Shown here: piece by piece, positions 1-40,249 of the stretch
Position numbering within the stretch: position 1 is the first letter of the stretch
How the letters are laid out: every line of letters begins with the position of its first letter
From: Phymorhynchus buccinoides
Lineage: Eukaryota; Mollusca; Gastropoda; Neogastropoda; Raphitomidae
NCBI GenBank assembly: GCA_017654935.2
Contig: CM065690.1
Location: 38,961,742 to 39,025,741, forward strand
DNA: 64,000 bases
Reading direction: 5' to 3'
The notes under the pieces: generated by a model
The model's database searches: none
Told to the model about the DNA's origin: nothing
What the model saw: only the letters and a program-made list of their open reading frames with translations
Made by a program: the position numbers and the translations under genes

Positions 1-1517
1 GCATCCATTTGACTCACTGACGAAAAATACACAGACATCTCATTTTTAGATATTTAACATTCAGCACCAGCATCCTGAAGCTTGAAACGTTTACGAACGC
101 CTTCAAACACATGCATTACATTCCCTTATCCCTTCGCTTCCCTATCTCACGCAGAATTTAAAACAGGCGGCCATTCTCACAAGCAATTGCTACACGCATG
201 CAACAGTGGATAGACCTAAGAGTCCAAACCTGAGACATCATGATGAAACAATAGCAAAGGTGCACAAGCATTGCTCTCAATCTATATGCCTCTGGCCCCT
301 GCATAATTTCACCAAGACATCAACACTCTAACAAATCCCAATTACTCTTAATTTTCTGTTCTATACAAAAACAAATGCTACATGCATCATGCACAACATG
401 TTTCTCTTCACAATTCAGAAAAAAATATAAGAAAAATAAACATTTTCAGGGTTATGTTCAACCCCTTACGATACAATACTGCACCCCCATCCCTCCTGCA
501 AACCTTGTCGATTAAATCACTGTCCACCAAACGGTCACTCTCTCTCAATCCCTAGCCACAAGCACATTTCACACACAACACCCAATCTTCTGTGCGTTTG
601 AGACAAATAATATTTTTACGTTCTTTGGTTTTTCTTAGTTTTCCTTCCCTTCTGTCCATCCTTATGGTTCATTCTTTGGGGTAATGGACACTATAATCTG
701 ACAAAGACTATAACTTTACGCAGAATAATCTCACAACAGACAAATGTGACAAACTAATTCAAATAAATAGAAAGAAAGAAACAACACCCTTGGCAAGATC
801 AAAATCTGTCATTGATTCAGATATATCATATAGCGTCACATGCGATGACAGAAAAAATACACCCTCTACAGAAAAAAAATATCACTACAAATATTGTATG
901 TGCATATATCTGGGCAAAAGGAATTCAGCAATTTAAAAAAAAATTAGCAATGGAATTATTTTTGTTCTGGTTTCTTGACTGAAGTGCACAAAATATACAG
1001 CAGATGCCACAATAAACTGCATTACTACGATTCTATTCCCTTCTGCCATCAATTATATTTCCTATGAATTATGGAGACATTTCGCTGAACCACTGATCAT
1101 CATATTAAAACACCCAGTCCAGTTTATCCACAAGTTATGGTTTATAAGCACTGAGTGTGGTGTACTAAATAGTGCAGGAAATGGTGGCAACAACACCTTT
1201 CAACCATAATGACAATCGCTTCTAAAGTTTAATATTAGTAATACTAGACAAAGAAAGCTTCCTAAGTGTACTTTTTTCATCATATGAAACTTTTGCAAAT
1301 GATGGGATCCACTCATTTTGGTACATGTATTGTGTGGGAAATCTCACATTAACAGATTGCGTCAGTTGATAGTGTGATGCTAGCAGTCAAACAGATCTAA
1401 TAAAGATGTGAAAAAATGCTTCCTGGGCTTGCATGCTGTGGTCACATTAACACATACTGCTTTGTACTAAGCACTGTAAGCTCATTAAATGTGTTGAATA
1501 TTATAATTATTCAAGGA

Positions 1518-1519
1518 AT

Positions 1520-1601
<82 letters not shown>
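1518..1601. repeat. (GA)n microsatellite
   Basis: About 42 perfect units. Flanks from 1 to 1517 and 1602 to 2383 show no supported gene; they are AT-rich single-copy-looking DNA. Confidence 0.97.
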
Positions 1602-1604
<3 letters not shown>

Positions 1605-2383
1605 CTGACTTGCATCAGTTGGGCAAGACTGAACAAACCACAGGAAAGTGGACAGAAGGGAATGTGCACGGCGTGTGCATTAACTTAAAAGAGCAGTGAC
1701 TTCAGTGTCCTGTAGGACAAGCTTTCTTTTTTTATGTATTAGACCCATGCACCAGTATGCGCACGCACACAAAAACACACACAAAGGAACCCGAACACAC
1801 AAAATAATGCACATAAAAAGAGAACTACATCAAGTTAATATCAACAGTTTACAGATATACTGACCAGTAAATGTATACAAACAAACGTACATGGAAACGT
1901 TTGTTTGAACTTTGACAAAGCGCAGCAAAATTATTTTAAAGCAACGCATTGTGAAAATCCTTGAATGTGGCAGAAGAATACATCTTTGTGACATTTTGGT
2001 TCCATGGTAGCCTCAATTTTTCAACAGGTTCGTTACGTTTTATTCCAGTCCTGCAGCAAGCATGAGGCATGGACACTACGTTAGGACCATGTTCTGGCCA
2101 TACGACGCTGCGGAACACAACTGGTGGTCATTATTAAATCATGATGGAACAGGGCCTTTCTTGGCCAGGTGGGCTGCCGCTAGCAAGTTGTGCAAGGCAC
2201 CGGATGGACGATGGAAAAAAGTAGTCACTCATGTTCACAACTACCTTGCTAGTAGATGGATCGGTTGAGAGCAAAGTAATACAACAACAGTGCCATTTTT
2301 GTGGTCAAAACCTGATATATTTAAGGTCGTCAGCTTGCGCTCAATAGAACACAGGCTGACATCACAGCATGGATGTAACGACT

Positions 2384-3113
2384 GTGTCAACAGTTAGATA
2401 GCGTCATTTCATGAGTTGATGGACATTTCTCAACAGTATGATGTAACGACTGTGTCAACAGTTAGCATCATTTCATGTGAGATGAAATGGTGACGATGGA
2501 TATTTCCCAACAGTATGATGTATCAACTGTGTCAACAGAATCACTTCATGTCAGATAAAAAGGTGATGATGGATATTTTCAAACATTATCATTATGATGT
2601 AACTGCGTCAATAGTTAGCATCATTTCATGTGAGATGAAATGGTGATGATGAACATCAACAGTTCATGTGCAGATCAAAAGCATAATTTCACGGTGATGA
2701 TGGACATTTTCAAACAGTTATCAACCGTTATGATGTAACTATGACGTTACAACCGTGTCAATTAGCATCATGTCAATAGTTAGCATTTTCATTTCAACCG
2801 TGTCAATTAGCATCATGTGGGGCAAAATGGTGATGATGGACATTTTCAAACAGTATGACGTTACAACCGTGTCAATTAGCATCATGTGGGGCAAAATGGT
2901 GATGATGGACATTTTCAAACAGTATGACGTTACAACCGTGTCAATTAGCATCATGAGGGCCAAAATGGTGATGATGGACATTTTCAAACAGTATGACGTT
3001 ACAACCGTGTCAATTAGCATCATGTGGGGCAAAATGGTGATGATGGACATTTTCAAACAGTATGACGTTACAACCGTGTCAATTAGCATCATGTGGGGCA
3101 AAATGGTGATGAC
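2384..3113. repeat. Minisatellite, 69-bp unit
   Basis: Five near-identical 69-bp units at about 2800-3113 (GTCAATTAGCATCATGTGGG, ACATTTTCAAACAGTATGAC) are preceded by diverged units from 2384. The unit is a multiple of three, so both strands are open by chance; no gene is inferred. Confidence 0.92.
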
Positions 3114-3537
3114 GATAAATAACTATAAAAACACTGTTACAAAAACACCAATAGTGATCATCCGAGTCATATTTATAAAAGCACACTTAAAATAGCCTGA
3201 CACATGTCTCATGTTAAGACGCCATGAATTACGAAACCAACACTTCTCATATACATGACCACCAGTACATAGTACCAGCACATGCCACAGAAGAAATATT
3301 GAGGCCTTGCTGACCATAATATCAGACAGATTAATGCCAACAACAAACCCAGCACGCGCTGATACATCAGCTGGTACAACCATTATCTGCACAGAGTCAG
3401 AGAGGGCACACAGAGAAAAGATGATGGTAAAGCAGAACCACAAGTGATCCACTAGCTTCTTAGCCATAATGTTATCCTTTAAAGCTGACCACATCAGGCC
3501 TACAGATCAAACCATTTGGGGAGAACTTGATAGAACA

Positions 3538-3928
3538 TTCGGTAAAGGTAAAGATGTGCCACCCCCCCCTGCATTTCTCGGTTAATTGCAATTTTCTGTT
3601 TTTGCCTTTCTTACCAAACATAAAGCTGTATTTTATGAACCTTTTTGGAATACTAACCCTATCCCTAACCCCCCCCCCCCCCCCCCCCTATAAGACGGGA
3701 AAATGCAATGAACCACGACTGACAAATGGCGCAGTGTACTGCAATACATAGGGGGGGGGGGGGGGTCCTATTAGATAATGGCCTAGGGTTAGTATTCCAA
3801 AAAGGTTATTAGCTAAAAAGGTTAATAAAATACAGCTTTATGTTTGGTAAGAAAGGCAAAAACGGGAAAATGGAATTAACCGAGAAATGCAGGGGGGGGG
3901 GGGGGGCACATCTTGACCTTTACCGAAG
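3538..3928. mobile_element. Long inverted-repeat element with poly-C/poly-G centre
   Basis: The left arm from TTCGGTAAAGGTAAAGATGTG to a poly-C run (3669-3688) pairs with the right arm from a poly-G run (3751-3766) to CACATCTTGACCTTTACCGAA. Each arm is about 140-170 bp and carries a further C or G tract. Confidence 0.88.
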
Positions 3929-4604
3929 ATCCATTTTCACTATCAGTGGCGCTCACAAAAATTTAGTTTTGATAAGACAGTTGATATGTTTTGAAAGGTT
4001 TAAGAGGGAACAAAAATCATGAATACATGTATTGCCTTTCTCCATAATTAACACTTTTAAGTCCTAGAAAGAAAATATAATTGTTCATCATAACTTTGCC
4101 GCAAGTGGCTTTATAATATGTAGTGAACAGTTGACGATGGCGTCACATAAATAGCATGTAAGAAGCTTTCAGAAAATCAGGAATGAGAAATAAATATATT
4201 TAATTCATGTAAGCTATTTGCTCATTTTATATAGTTAAAATAAACTAATAATAACCACACAATTATTTCTACATCACAAACGAAATAATGTTACATTAAA
4301 AACAAACATTGCTCTCTTCCTAAAGGACAGCTTGTGAAGAAACACGAATGCTTTGAAAATGACCCCTAATTAGAAAAATAATAACCTGTTTTGGACTACA
4401 AGTTTTACCTCAATGGTAAACACACAACTGCCATAATAACATTGTAATTTTCGCTTAACAATTGTGTGATCTACATTGTGTAGTGTATTTCTGTGAGATG
4501 AAATGTTAGGTGTATCCAGACTGACATTCCAATGGATCAAGAGCTAAATGTGTTGAGATCAGTTTAAATGAACATGAATTTGATATGATGTGGCACATTA
4601 TAAA

Positions 4605-4745
4605 CATGGTAATGGGTGCAACTGGAAAAAATCCAAAAACAGGCAAGGCAGGGGTCCAGGGGCCACCTAGGCCCCCTGGCAGGGTACAGGGGCAGAGGTT
4701 GGGGGTTCAGGGGGGCAACTACCCCCTGAAGCTGAAGAAAAAGCG
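4605..4745 (-). repeat. Dispersed repeat C (CCCCTGAACCCC type), reverse
   Basis: GGGTGCAACTGGAAAAAATC, GGGGCCACCTAGGCCCCCTG, GGGGCAACTACCCCCTGAAG. Related copies are at 34430-34545, 44325-44390, 45800-45935 and 47980-48105, all plus strand. Confidence 0.7.
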
Positions 4746-5086
4746 AAATCATACTCAATTTCAAGCTTATTCCAGACTTGTAAAGTAAGAATTCATCACT
4801 TTTTTCCCCTTGGAATGAATGGCAGATTTGTATTTTAAACAAAGCATATAATATACAAAACATTACAATTTATAGTTGACAAGAACAAAACTGCACAGAA
4901 AAACAGAGTACATTTTCAAGCTACGTTTCAAGTGAGCTTCATTTCTTAATCTTATGCTTGATCGTATAAAGCTTTTTTTTAATTTTTTTTTTATCCGAGT
5001 GAGTTTTGTTTATTACATTACTACTTGCACTCACCTATTTCACCTGGAATTAAAGAGAGGGAGGGGTGGAATGTTTGTGACTGGTG

Positions 5087-5680
<594 letters not shown>

Positions 5681-5953
5681 GCTCGACTTGCCTGAATGTC
5701 TGTACTTCAAGGTTCTTTGGCACATAATGCATAGGCCACTGACTCCGGGCATATTACCAAAAAGCCTAAATCACAAAGTGATTACTTCGCAGCCTACCAA
5801 CCTTGCAAAGAATGAAGCCAACTTTCTTACTTCCCACCTGGAAGGTGAAAAGGTGGAAGGTAGGAAGTGTTAAGTATGGTAACAGAGGCAGTGAGTGAGT
5901 TCACAATGATCCCTACTGTAGTGTAAGTTAAAGGGTGGGAGTAAAAACCGGCT

Positions 5954-6148
5954 TCAGTCATCTGCGGACTGCAAACTCTTTGTATATTCAGGCTTTTTGA
6001 TACCATTTATCATTTTACACCAGTCCTTATCATCGCTACTCGTTTCCTTCATCCAGCGCCACAACCAACCGTTCCTAACACCCTTATCCACCTCCATCAA
6101 ACTCAAATTATCACTTTCGTTGTCTGTGAGAAACACGATTGTTCTCAT
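5954..6148 (-). CDS. Weak candidate: 64-residue ORF with promoter-like upstream sequence
   Basis: Not recognised. The ORF from the ATG at 6148 encodes a polar, Trp-containing peptide (MRTIVFLTDNESDNLSLMEV, later WLWRWMKETSSDDKDW) ending at a TGA at 5956-5954. Composition looks more protein-like than the surrounding frames. About 100 bases upstream on the same strand is an ETS-type CCGGAAGT (about 6243-6250) and a CpG-rich GCTGCGCGCGAAATTG, as in small animal promoters. It could be a first exon, a relic or chance. No homologue came to mind. Confidence 0.22.
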   Translation of the reverse strand: MRTIVFLTDNESDNLSLMEVDKGVRNGWLWRWMKETSSDDKDWCKMINGIKKPEYTKSLQSADD

Positions 6149-6348
6149 GATTCTCCTCTTGATAGTAAACACTACCAAATAATTACGATAGGAACGCCTT
6201 TGGTTCACAAAGCAATTTCGCGCGCAGCTATTGCGACTGAAACTTCCGGCTGCTATTTGATTCTTGTCAACTGAAGAGCGACGTTGCTTGGAACAGAAAC
6301 AAAATGAACTTTGAATCCAATTTTTTTGGGGGGTCAAAATTTTGAAGA

Positions 6349-6765
6349 ACAGGCGCCGCCTCGTATCCGAGGCTAGATTGCATCCATGCATGATGGCTGT
6401 GCATAAATACTGAACAAATAAGCAGCCTTGCTTTCTATTGATGATGATGGTCGTACTTGCTGTGATTGGGGGTTTTTTAATTGAAAAACAGGTGCCGCCT
6501 CGTATCCGAGGCTAGATTGCATCCATGCATGATGGCTGTGCATAAATACTGAACAAATAAGCAGCCTTGCTTTCTATTGATGATGATGGTCGTACTTGCT
6601 GTGATTGGGGTTTTTAATTTGAAAAACAGGTGCCGCCTCGTATCCGAGGCTAGATTGCATCCATGCATGATGGCTGTGCATAAATACTGAACAAATAAAA
6701 GCGGCCTTGCTTTCTATTGATGATGATGGTCGTATTTGCTGTGATTGTTTTCTTACAGGTATATG
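6349..6765. repeat. Tandem repeat, three 138-bp units
   Basis: AGGCGCCGCCTCGTATCCGA recurs at 6351, 6490 and 6628. Each unit contains a small hairpin, GCCTCG-TATC-CGAGGC, and a self-complementary ATGCATG region. Confidence 0.92.
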
Positions 6766-8314
6766 AATTAAAGGGTTTCACTTTCAGCAATGCTTGACAA
6801 TGAGATAAATACTACCTAAAAATCCATCCCTACAGACGAATTTCGAGAACGCCTCAAACAAGATTTGATGATAATTAAGCTTCACCAACAATGGTGTAAA
6901 ATAGCAAAAAATCCCTAATGATACTCTAGTAGGGGAATCGGTACAGTATGCTTTGTGCGTGACAGAGATAACTCAGTCCTTAACAAACATGCTAGGTCTG
7001 GTTCGTTCGTGGAATGAGGGACGACTGAACAACTGAAAAAAACAAAATCCGTCAATCAAACTACTGGAATTGTAGCAGTCGTTCGTTACCTGCACAGTTA
7101 TTTTAGTCTCTAAAATATGACCCAAAATAAAAATTCATGAACTAACTCCGCATGTTGCGGATTGATTGATCTAAAATGAAAAAAAAACCTCACAACGCAA
7201 AACAAATCGCTTTGGCTGTTCAAGCCATTGAAACAGCACAAAACTTCACAATATCCTCAGCTTAAATAGGAATCTATCATTAAATACATTAATTAATATC
7301 AGTTGATGATATATCTACAATTACCTGAGATAATATTTAAATAGAGAACCGAAGCCTACCATGTTCTCAGTATGTGTAGCTCTGTGTGAGATACATCGTA
7401 AACAAGCTGTCTTCTTACATGACTTTTTTCATAAGAACTTTAAAATTGTTGGTTCACATAATTTACCAATGGTATGCTGCAATGGCATAAAGAAACTTTG
7501 CTGCGCATTCATTTCTGTTCACACTTCTCTAATATTACATGTACACTGATAAAAAAAAAAAGTTACACATTATAATCATTATGACATGCTCAAGTCATAC
7601 AGATGTATTTTTCACACAAATCTACATGTGAGTAGAGATAAGTTTATTGTTTGCATATCTCCTGTCTCGTCCATTTATTTTCTCTTACAGAAAAATAAAT
7701 TGTGTTTGTTCTCTCCATAACAGACAGACACACACACACACTAACCACAAACTCTCAAAGTATAAACAGTATTAAATTTTGGATTTGATATGAGTCAAAG
7801 ACTTGTGTATCTAAACGAAAAGTTTGCAGTTCTTTGTCGCTCAAAGTTAATTCAAAAACAAACTTTCACACGACTACTGTGCACGGAAAGACATGATTGA
7901 ATACCACGTTACGAAATGGTAGTACAAAATAACAATGACATGATTTCATTCCTTCAAACATAGAAAATCGAAAAACAATCCACAGCTGTATCGTATAAAA
8001 CTCTTCCTGCTTTCTTTCTGTCTCTCTCACACATACTTTCTCTCTCTCTCCCCTACCTGCAAAAGTAGTTGGCACTTAACACACATCGAGCACAGCTGGC
8101 AAAAGATGGGGCGCAAACTAAGTCATGATGATAAAGGACACATGAAAAAGCATAGCTCCACACTAAGGTATACTGTTAATATTAGCAATACGGCACAATG
8201 TGGGTTAAATAGCCGCAATCAACATTGTGACTGTCATAATAGCGACAGCAATGTAATTCACTGATCCTGTTTTTAAACGAAGAGTGACAGCATCATAGCT
8301 AACTGTGAGCAACA
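6766..8314. other. No gene seen
   Basis: AT-rich, single-copy-looking DNA with short CA and TC runs. No ORF with protein character, repeat family or RNA structure was recognised. Confidence 0.6.
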
Positions 8315-8400
8315 TTGATTTTTAATAATAATAATAATAATAATAGTACATTTATATCGCGCTTTACCTCAAATGAGCCCAAAGCTCAGGTGACAGGGGA
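8315..8400 (-). repeat. L2-like 3' tail with (ATA)n
   Basis: AATAATAATAATAATAATAG followed by TACATTTATATCGCGCTTTA and CTCAAATGAGCCCAAAG. The same tail occurs at 35780, 56036 and, in other versions, 38035 and 58036. Confidence 0.75.
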
Positions 8401-8435
8401 AGGGGTAAAGAGGGAGGTTGGATATTCAATGTCCA

Positions 8436-8520
8436 CTGTCTGTCTCTGTGGTATCTCTGTCTGTCTCTGTGGTATCTCTGTCTGTCTCTGTGGTATCTCT
8501 GTCTGTCTCTGTGGTATCTC
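8436..8520. repeat. Short tandem repeat, 22-bp unit, four copies
   Basis: CTGTCTGTCTCTGTGGTATC repeated, followed by a GTGTGC run. Confidence 0.9.
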
Positions 8521-8894
8521 CCTGTCACCTTTCTGTCTCTCTTTGCCTCTTTCTGAGTTTCCCTCCCTCTCTGTGCGTGTGCGTGTGCGTGTGCGTGTGT
8601 GTGTGCGTGTATATGTGTGTGTGCATATGTGCAAAACTTTGTTTCTTCATTTAAATATTTGATGTATTGTGCATGCTTTGAATTTGTTTTCTTTTCTTTT
8701 TCATTGTTTGGAATTTATTTACATTTTTTCTTCTCTCGTTCGAGGGCAAGATGTAAAGAAGCCCATCTTGTGCTTATTCTTTTCCCTCATTCAAAAAGTT
8801 TTGTTCGTTCATTCACTCTGTCTGATTCTGTCTCTCTGTCCGTTTGACTATCCATCCATCTGTCTAAATCTGTATGTCTTCTTCCTATTCATTG

Positions 8895-9190
8895 ATCGCT
8901 CAGACAGTTTCCTGTAAACTATTAGCGCAGATGCGTCATGCTGCCATTATGCGCCTAACTAAGAAACAGTTAGGCCCAGCAAGTCCGACTTTGGTTGGAG
9001 GAATTTTTGTTGAAAGTGTTTCGTGAAAAAAGGCAGAAGAATGGACCGGTAAGGCAGATAGTAGATGACAGTAAGCAAAAGGAAAAGACAGAGTCAAAGA
9101 GAGTGACAGATTAGAGGAAGTTACAAGCACAGAACTTCCAGAAGGTGGAGGAACCATTCATACAAAAGACCCCCCGGTAGCCCAAGGGGG
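8895..9190 (+). repeat. Dispersed repeat E, version 1
   Basis: Starts GATCGCTCAGACAGTTTCCT, contains GTTAGGCCCAGCAAGTCCGA and AGAACTTCCAGAAGGTGGAG; ends at CCCCCCGGTAGCCC. Confidence 0.72.
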
Positions 9191-9420
9191 GATTGTATGT
9201 GTTCGACTGTTGGTGTATGTCTATTTTTCTGTTTTCTCTATCTCTATGAGTAGTGATACCATGACTCAAACATTCCACACAGTGGTCAGTGGTCAGGTCA
9301 ATGAAGACATCTAGGACTCGCGGCCTCTCTTATGTCTTCTCAAGTTAGTTTCTGTATGCATCGGCATAGCTGTGACGGGCTTTGATGACAATCAGTCATG
9401 TTGATATATTAACTTACTAA

Positions 9421-10800
9421 TTTTAGGATCTTTGTCCAGGAGGCTTTTAAACTGGTTAATGTAGTAGGTGCAAGTTTTGTTTGTGCAGAAAGGTTATTCC
9501 AGTATTTTGTTACTCTGTTGCTGAAGAAATGTTTCCTAATGTTAGTTCTGCTATATTGTGTTAGTATTTTTAGTTCACAGTTTCTAGTCCCCTTTTTAAA
9601 AATAGCAGTAACTTCAGCTGTTTTCCATTCTGATGGGAGTGAGCCTGTCTCTTAACTCTTATTAAATAATATTGTAAGAGGCATTGCTAGTTCCTCACAT
9701 CATTCTTTTAACACCCGAGCTGGCACCTTGTCAGGACCCTGAGCCGTGTTAACATCTAATTCTTTTAACTCGCTGTTGACAGCTTCGACAGTTACTCTTA
9801 CATCTGTACAGTAAGCAGGTGGCTTGTTATTTAATTCTGGTAATGATTCTGTGTCCTCTTTAGTGAATACACTAGCAAAGAAATCATTTAGAACTTTTGC
9901 TCTGTCTTCGTCGGTTGTAACTAAGTTTCCATGTTGATCCTTAAGTGGACTAATACCTGTATTCATATTCAATTTTGAATTTACATATTTCCAAAACATT
10001 CTAGGGTTTGATTTACAATTAGCAATTTTCTTCTCATGTTTTCCCTTTCCTTCTTCAGCTGTTTAGACCAATGGTCCGTTTCAGCATATTTCTTATAACG
10101 TCTACTCCCTTTTGACTTACCATTCGCTAGGTATCTGTTCCCCCGTCATTAAAGCTCCTCTCTCTTTATCTTCTCTCTCTTGCCATTAGGTCTGTTTCTG
10201 CTATATTCCATTTATGTTATCTGTGTGTGTTCGCGTTGTATTGCGTTTGTGTTTGAATGCGCTTTGAATGCTAACGTGTGTGTGCGCTTTGATTTAATTT
10301 CTATCAAGATTCAGCGCCGTATAAATACTGTATGTTGTTGTTGTTGTTGTATCTTCTATATAGTTTTTTTTCTTTTTACACTCTTCCGCAAACTAAGTGA
10401 CATCCAATAAGGTTGATGTTTTTTTATTGTTCTTAGAGGCATTAGTTTTTAACTTACGGATATGATTATCCATTGATTTATGTATTTTATTTTTAATATT
10501 TTGCCAGCAGTAATCAACATTCAAGATGTATAAATGCTCCCAAGTCTGGGAACCAAATTCTTTTTTCATTTGTGCATAATTTCCTTTGTTAAAATTGTAC
10601 TGAAAACCTTGATCAGAGTTATTAAAGTGGACTATATTGGGATACATAGAAAATATAAGCACTTGGTGGTCACTTTTGCCTAGAGAGCACGAATGAGTAA
10701 TATCCGATATTAACTGATTATCATTAACAAAGATCAAGTCCAATATATTAAATTTTTGTCCCTCTCTTGTTCGTGTTGGTTTATTTACCATTTGAAATAG
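9421..10800 (-). pseudogene. Broken non-LTR retrotransposon (Jockey/CR1/L2 group) with deleted RT core
   Basis: From the right, the minus strand reads the end of an APE-type endonuclease (LDLIFVND, then SDHQVLIFS) and the linker before RT (PKMFWKY-like, here MFWKYVNSK). Next come the RT start (LPSEWKTAEVTAIFKKG) and, directly after it near 9595, the C-terminal tail (NIRKHFFSNRV, KYWNNL). The catalytic RT part, including the ADD box, is missing. A separate repeat splits it at about 10137-10395. Confidence 0.85.
10137..10360 (+). mobile_element. L2-like LINE 3' tail inserted into the broken LINE
   Basis: About 210 bases starting CCCCGTCATTAAAGCTCC and ending CAGCGCCGTATAAATACTG plus a (TGT)n tail. 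Closely matches 62215-62430. It lies in the opposite orientation to the LINE it splits. Confidence 0.8.
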
Positions 10801-10898
10801 ACATTTGAAACAGACATAATTTTAATACTTAGCAGTCGCTCTAATGACTAGTTGCTGTTGTTGTGAGGTTGCTATGACTGTCCATCTTCTTCTTGGCA

Positions 10899-11215
10899 TA
10901 CAGGGGATTTTTCCTTTCATTCTGCACTAGGCCTTATGGTCTGAACGTGGAGTCTTTCGGATGAGACAATAAACTCCATGTGCCATGCACTTAGCACATG
11001 TTAAACCCAGTGGCAACGAAAAAGTTGTCATTTGGTCAAAATTTACACACACACCCCTTTCCTTCCTTATCAGTCCCACAAAAATCGCATGCAAAATTTT
11101 TTTTTTTTTAAATTGGGTGTCGCGCCTCTGGCTGCGACGCGCTCTCCAGGTGGGAGCAACCCGAATTTCACAGACGTTTCTGTGACTATAAAGTACCAAA
11201 TACCAGACTACATAA
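10899..11215 (+). mobile_element. 5'-truncated SINE of the same family
   Basis: Begins in the body (ACAGGGGATTTTTCCTTTCA), lacks the tRNA head, keeps TCTTTCGGATGAGACAATAA and the tail TGACTATAAAGTACC. Confidence 0.82.
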
Positions 11216-11394
11216 TCAGTCCTATCAGCTGTCATGAAGAAGGCTGTTTTTTCTTCTGGTAACAACTTCTTTCAGCTTGGTTGTCAGAAAAGTTTCTATT
11301 GGCCACAGATCTTCAAGAGTGGCTTCAAGGAGTTTGCTAGTATGACATTCTTGGTTTCCAAAACTGTCACTCAAGATTTTAAAGTCACTTTGCT

Positions 11395-11639
11395 TTAACC
11401 CTTTCACCGCCAGCCATATTTAAGCCAAAAATCTCCATTAAATTACCTGGGTAGAGAACAAAATCCATCTGCAGTGTTGGGGATTCTTCTGTGAAATATA
11501 TAAAACAAGGTCTATCCTTACTTCCCAAAACTAAGACAATAGCGTCTTTGGATAATAGACCCCAACTTGATGCCTTTTAGTGACATGGGTGTTAAATCAC
11601 TGTGGTGCTACAATGCGACTTTGGCGGTGAAAGGGTTAA
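11395..11639. mobile_element. piggyBac-type MITE, family 1
   Basis: TTAA-CCCTTTCACCGCCA at the left, TGGCGGTGAAAGGG-TTAA at the right. A TTAA target with a CCC start is the piggyBac signature. Lies just downstream of the AEBP2 stop codon. Confidence 0.85.
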
Positions 11640-11765
11640 CGCTATAACAAAAAGTAGGCAATTTTGAGGTCACTAGTTTGACAGTCGTTAATTTTGATAG
11701 TCGCTATTGTACCCCCCCCCAAGCCCAGCAAGACAAACACAGTCTCACAGACGGCGCCACAGGCC

Positions 11766-39449
<27,684 letters not shown>

Positions 39450-39472
<23 letters not shown>

Positions 39473-39580
39473 CCCCCCTTACCATGTGACGTCAGAATAA
39501 CAAGCGTGGATTTCCTTTGGAAAATGTGCCATGTGACCTTCAACAAAGGGGTTTTCCCAATATGGCTGCCTAACCGGAAG
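39450..39580. promoter_or_regulatory. Probable divergent promoter with CRE, ETS and two YY1-like motifs
   Basis: On the minus strand, CAAGATGGCGGC (YY1-type) sits at 39450-39461, over the AEBP2 start. A perfect CRE palindrome TGACGTCA is at 39487-39494. On the plus strand, CAATATGGCTGCC (YY1-like) is at about 39558-39570, followed by an ETS core CCGGAAG at 39574-39580. YY1 elements just downstream of the start site and ETS/CRE sites are common in TATA-less animal promoters. The mirrored arrangement suggests transcription both ways. The plus-strand transcript may be that of the membrane-protein gene, whose 5' UTR exon is not yet placed. Confidence 0.6.
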
Positions 39581-40249
39581 ACGTGCAGTGTTATCTCTAC
39601 ACGTTGTGCGTCTGCTGTAGACGATGGGAAAGACCAGAGATCTATGGAAAGACTAATATTCCTCTTCTTTTTTAGGCCTATCTTCAGGTCACCATTGAAA
39701 GTATATCTTTGGTTGATTTTGCTAAGGCTTCTTGATTTGCATGATCAGTATTTGCAGAAACAGTAGCTCAAACAAATACTATAAATTTATATAAATTACA
39801 AATTTTAAATATTTAACGCATCTTTAGTTTAGGAATACTGAATAGGGTTAGGGTTAGGAACATACAGAGTTAATGTTACTGTTAGTAGTTTTTGAAGACA
39901 TTTGCGCACAATTTATGCGCCCCGTGATTGAGCGCCGTACCCGTAGCCTGGAGAATGTGAGATACGGGCCCGTACCCCGAGCGAGAAAAATGCGGACTAT
40001 ATATGAGTTATCACATCACATCACATAAAGAAAAAGTCTATAAGCCCTCATTAGTGGTGATTTTGTAATCAAATATCAATTGTTTTTTTAATATTTTTAG
40101 TTTGCCCGTGGATTTATGTTTGGCTTGAGTGTATACTAACATCTTTGTTTTTCATATACATCCAAATTGGTAGAAAAGGTATATTTTGATAATTCTTTGT
40201 CAATACGATTTTTAAATGCATTAGAAGGTGATTGACGGTATTGATAAAT

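Noticed and set aside
2062..2268. 68-codon plus-strand frame with several Trp residues
   Set aside because: No start context, no homologue recognised, and no supporting signals on either side.
2739..3195. Open frames of repeated MWGKMVMMDIFKQYDV type on both strands
   Set aside because: The 69-bp minisatellite is a multiple of three, so frames stay open; no start context, splice signals or family match.
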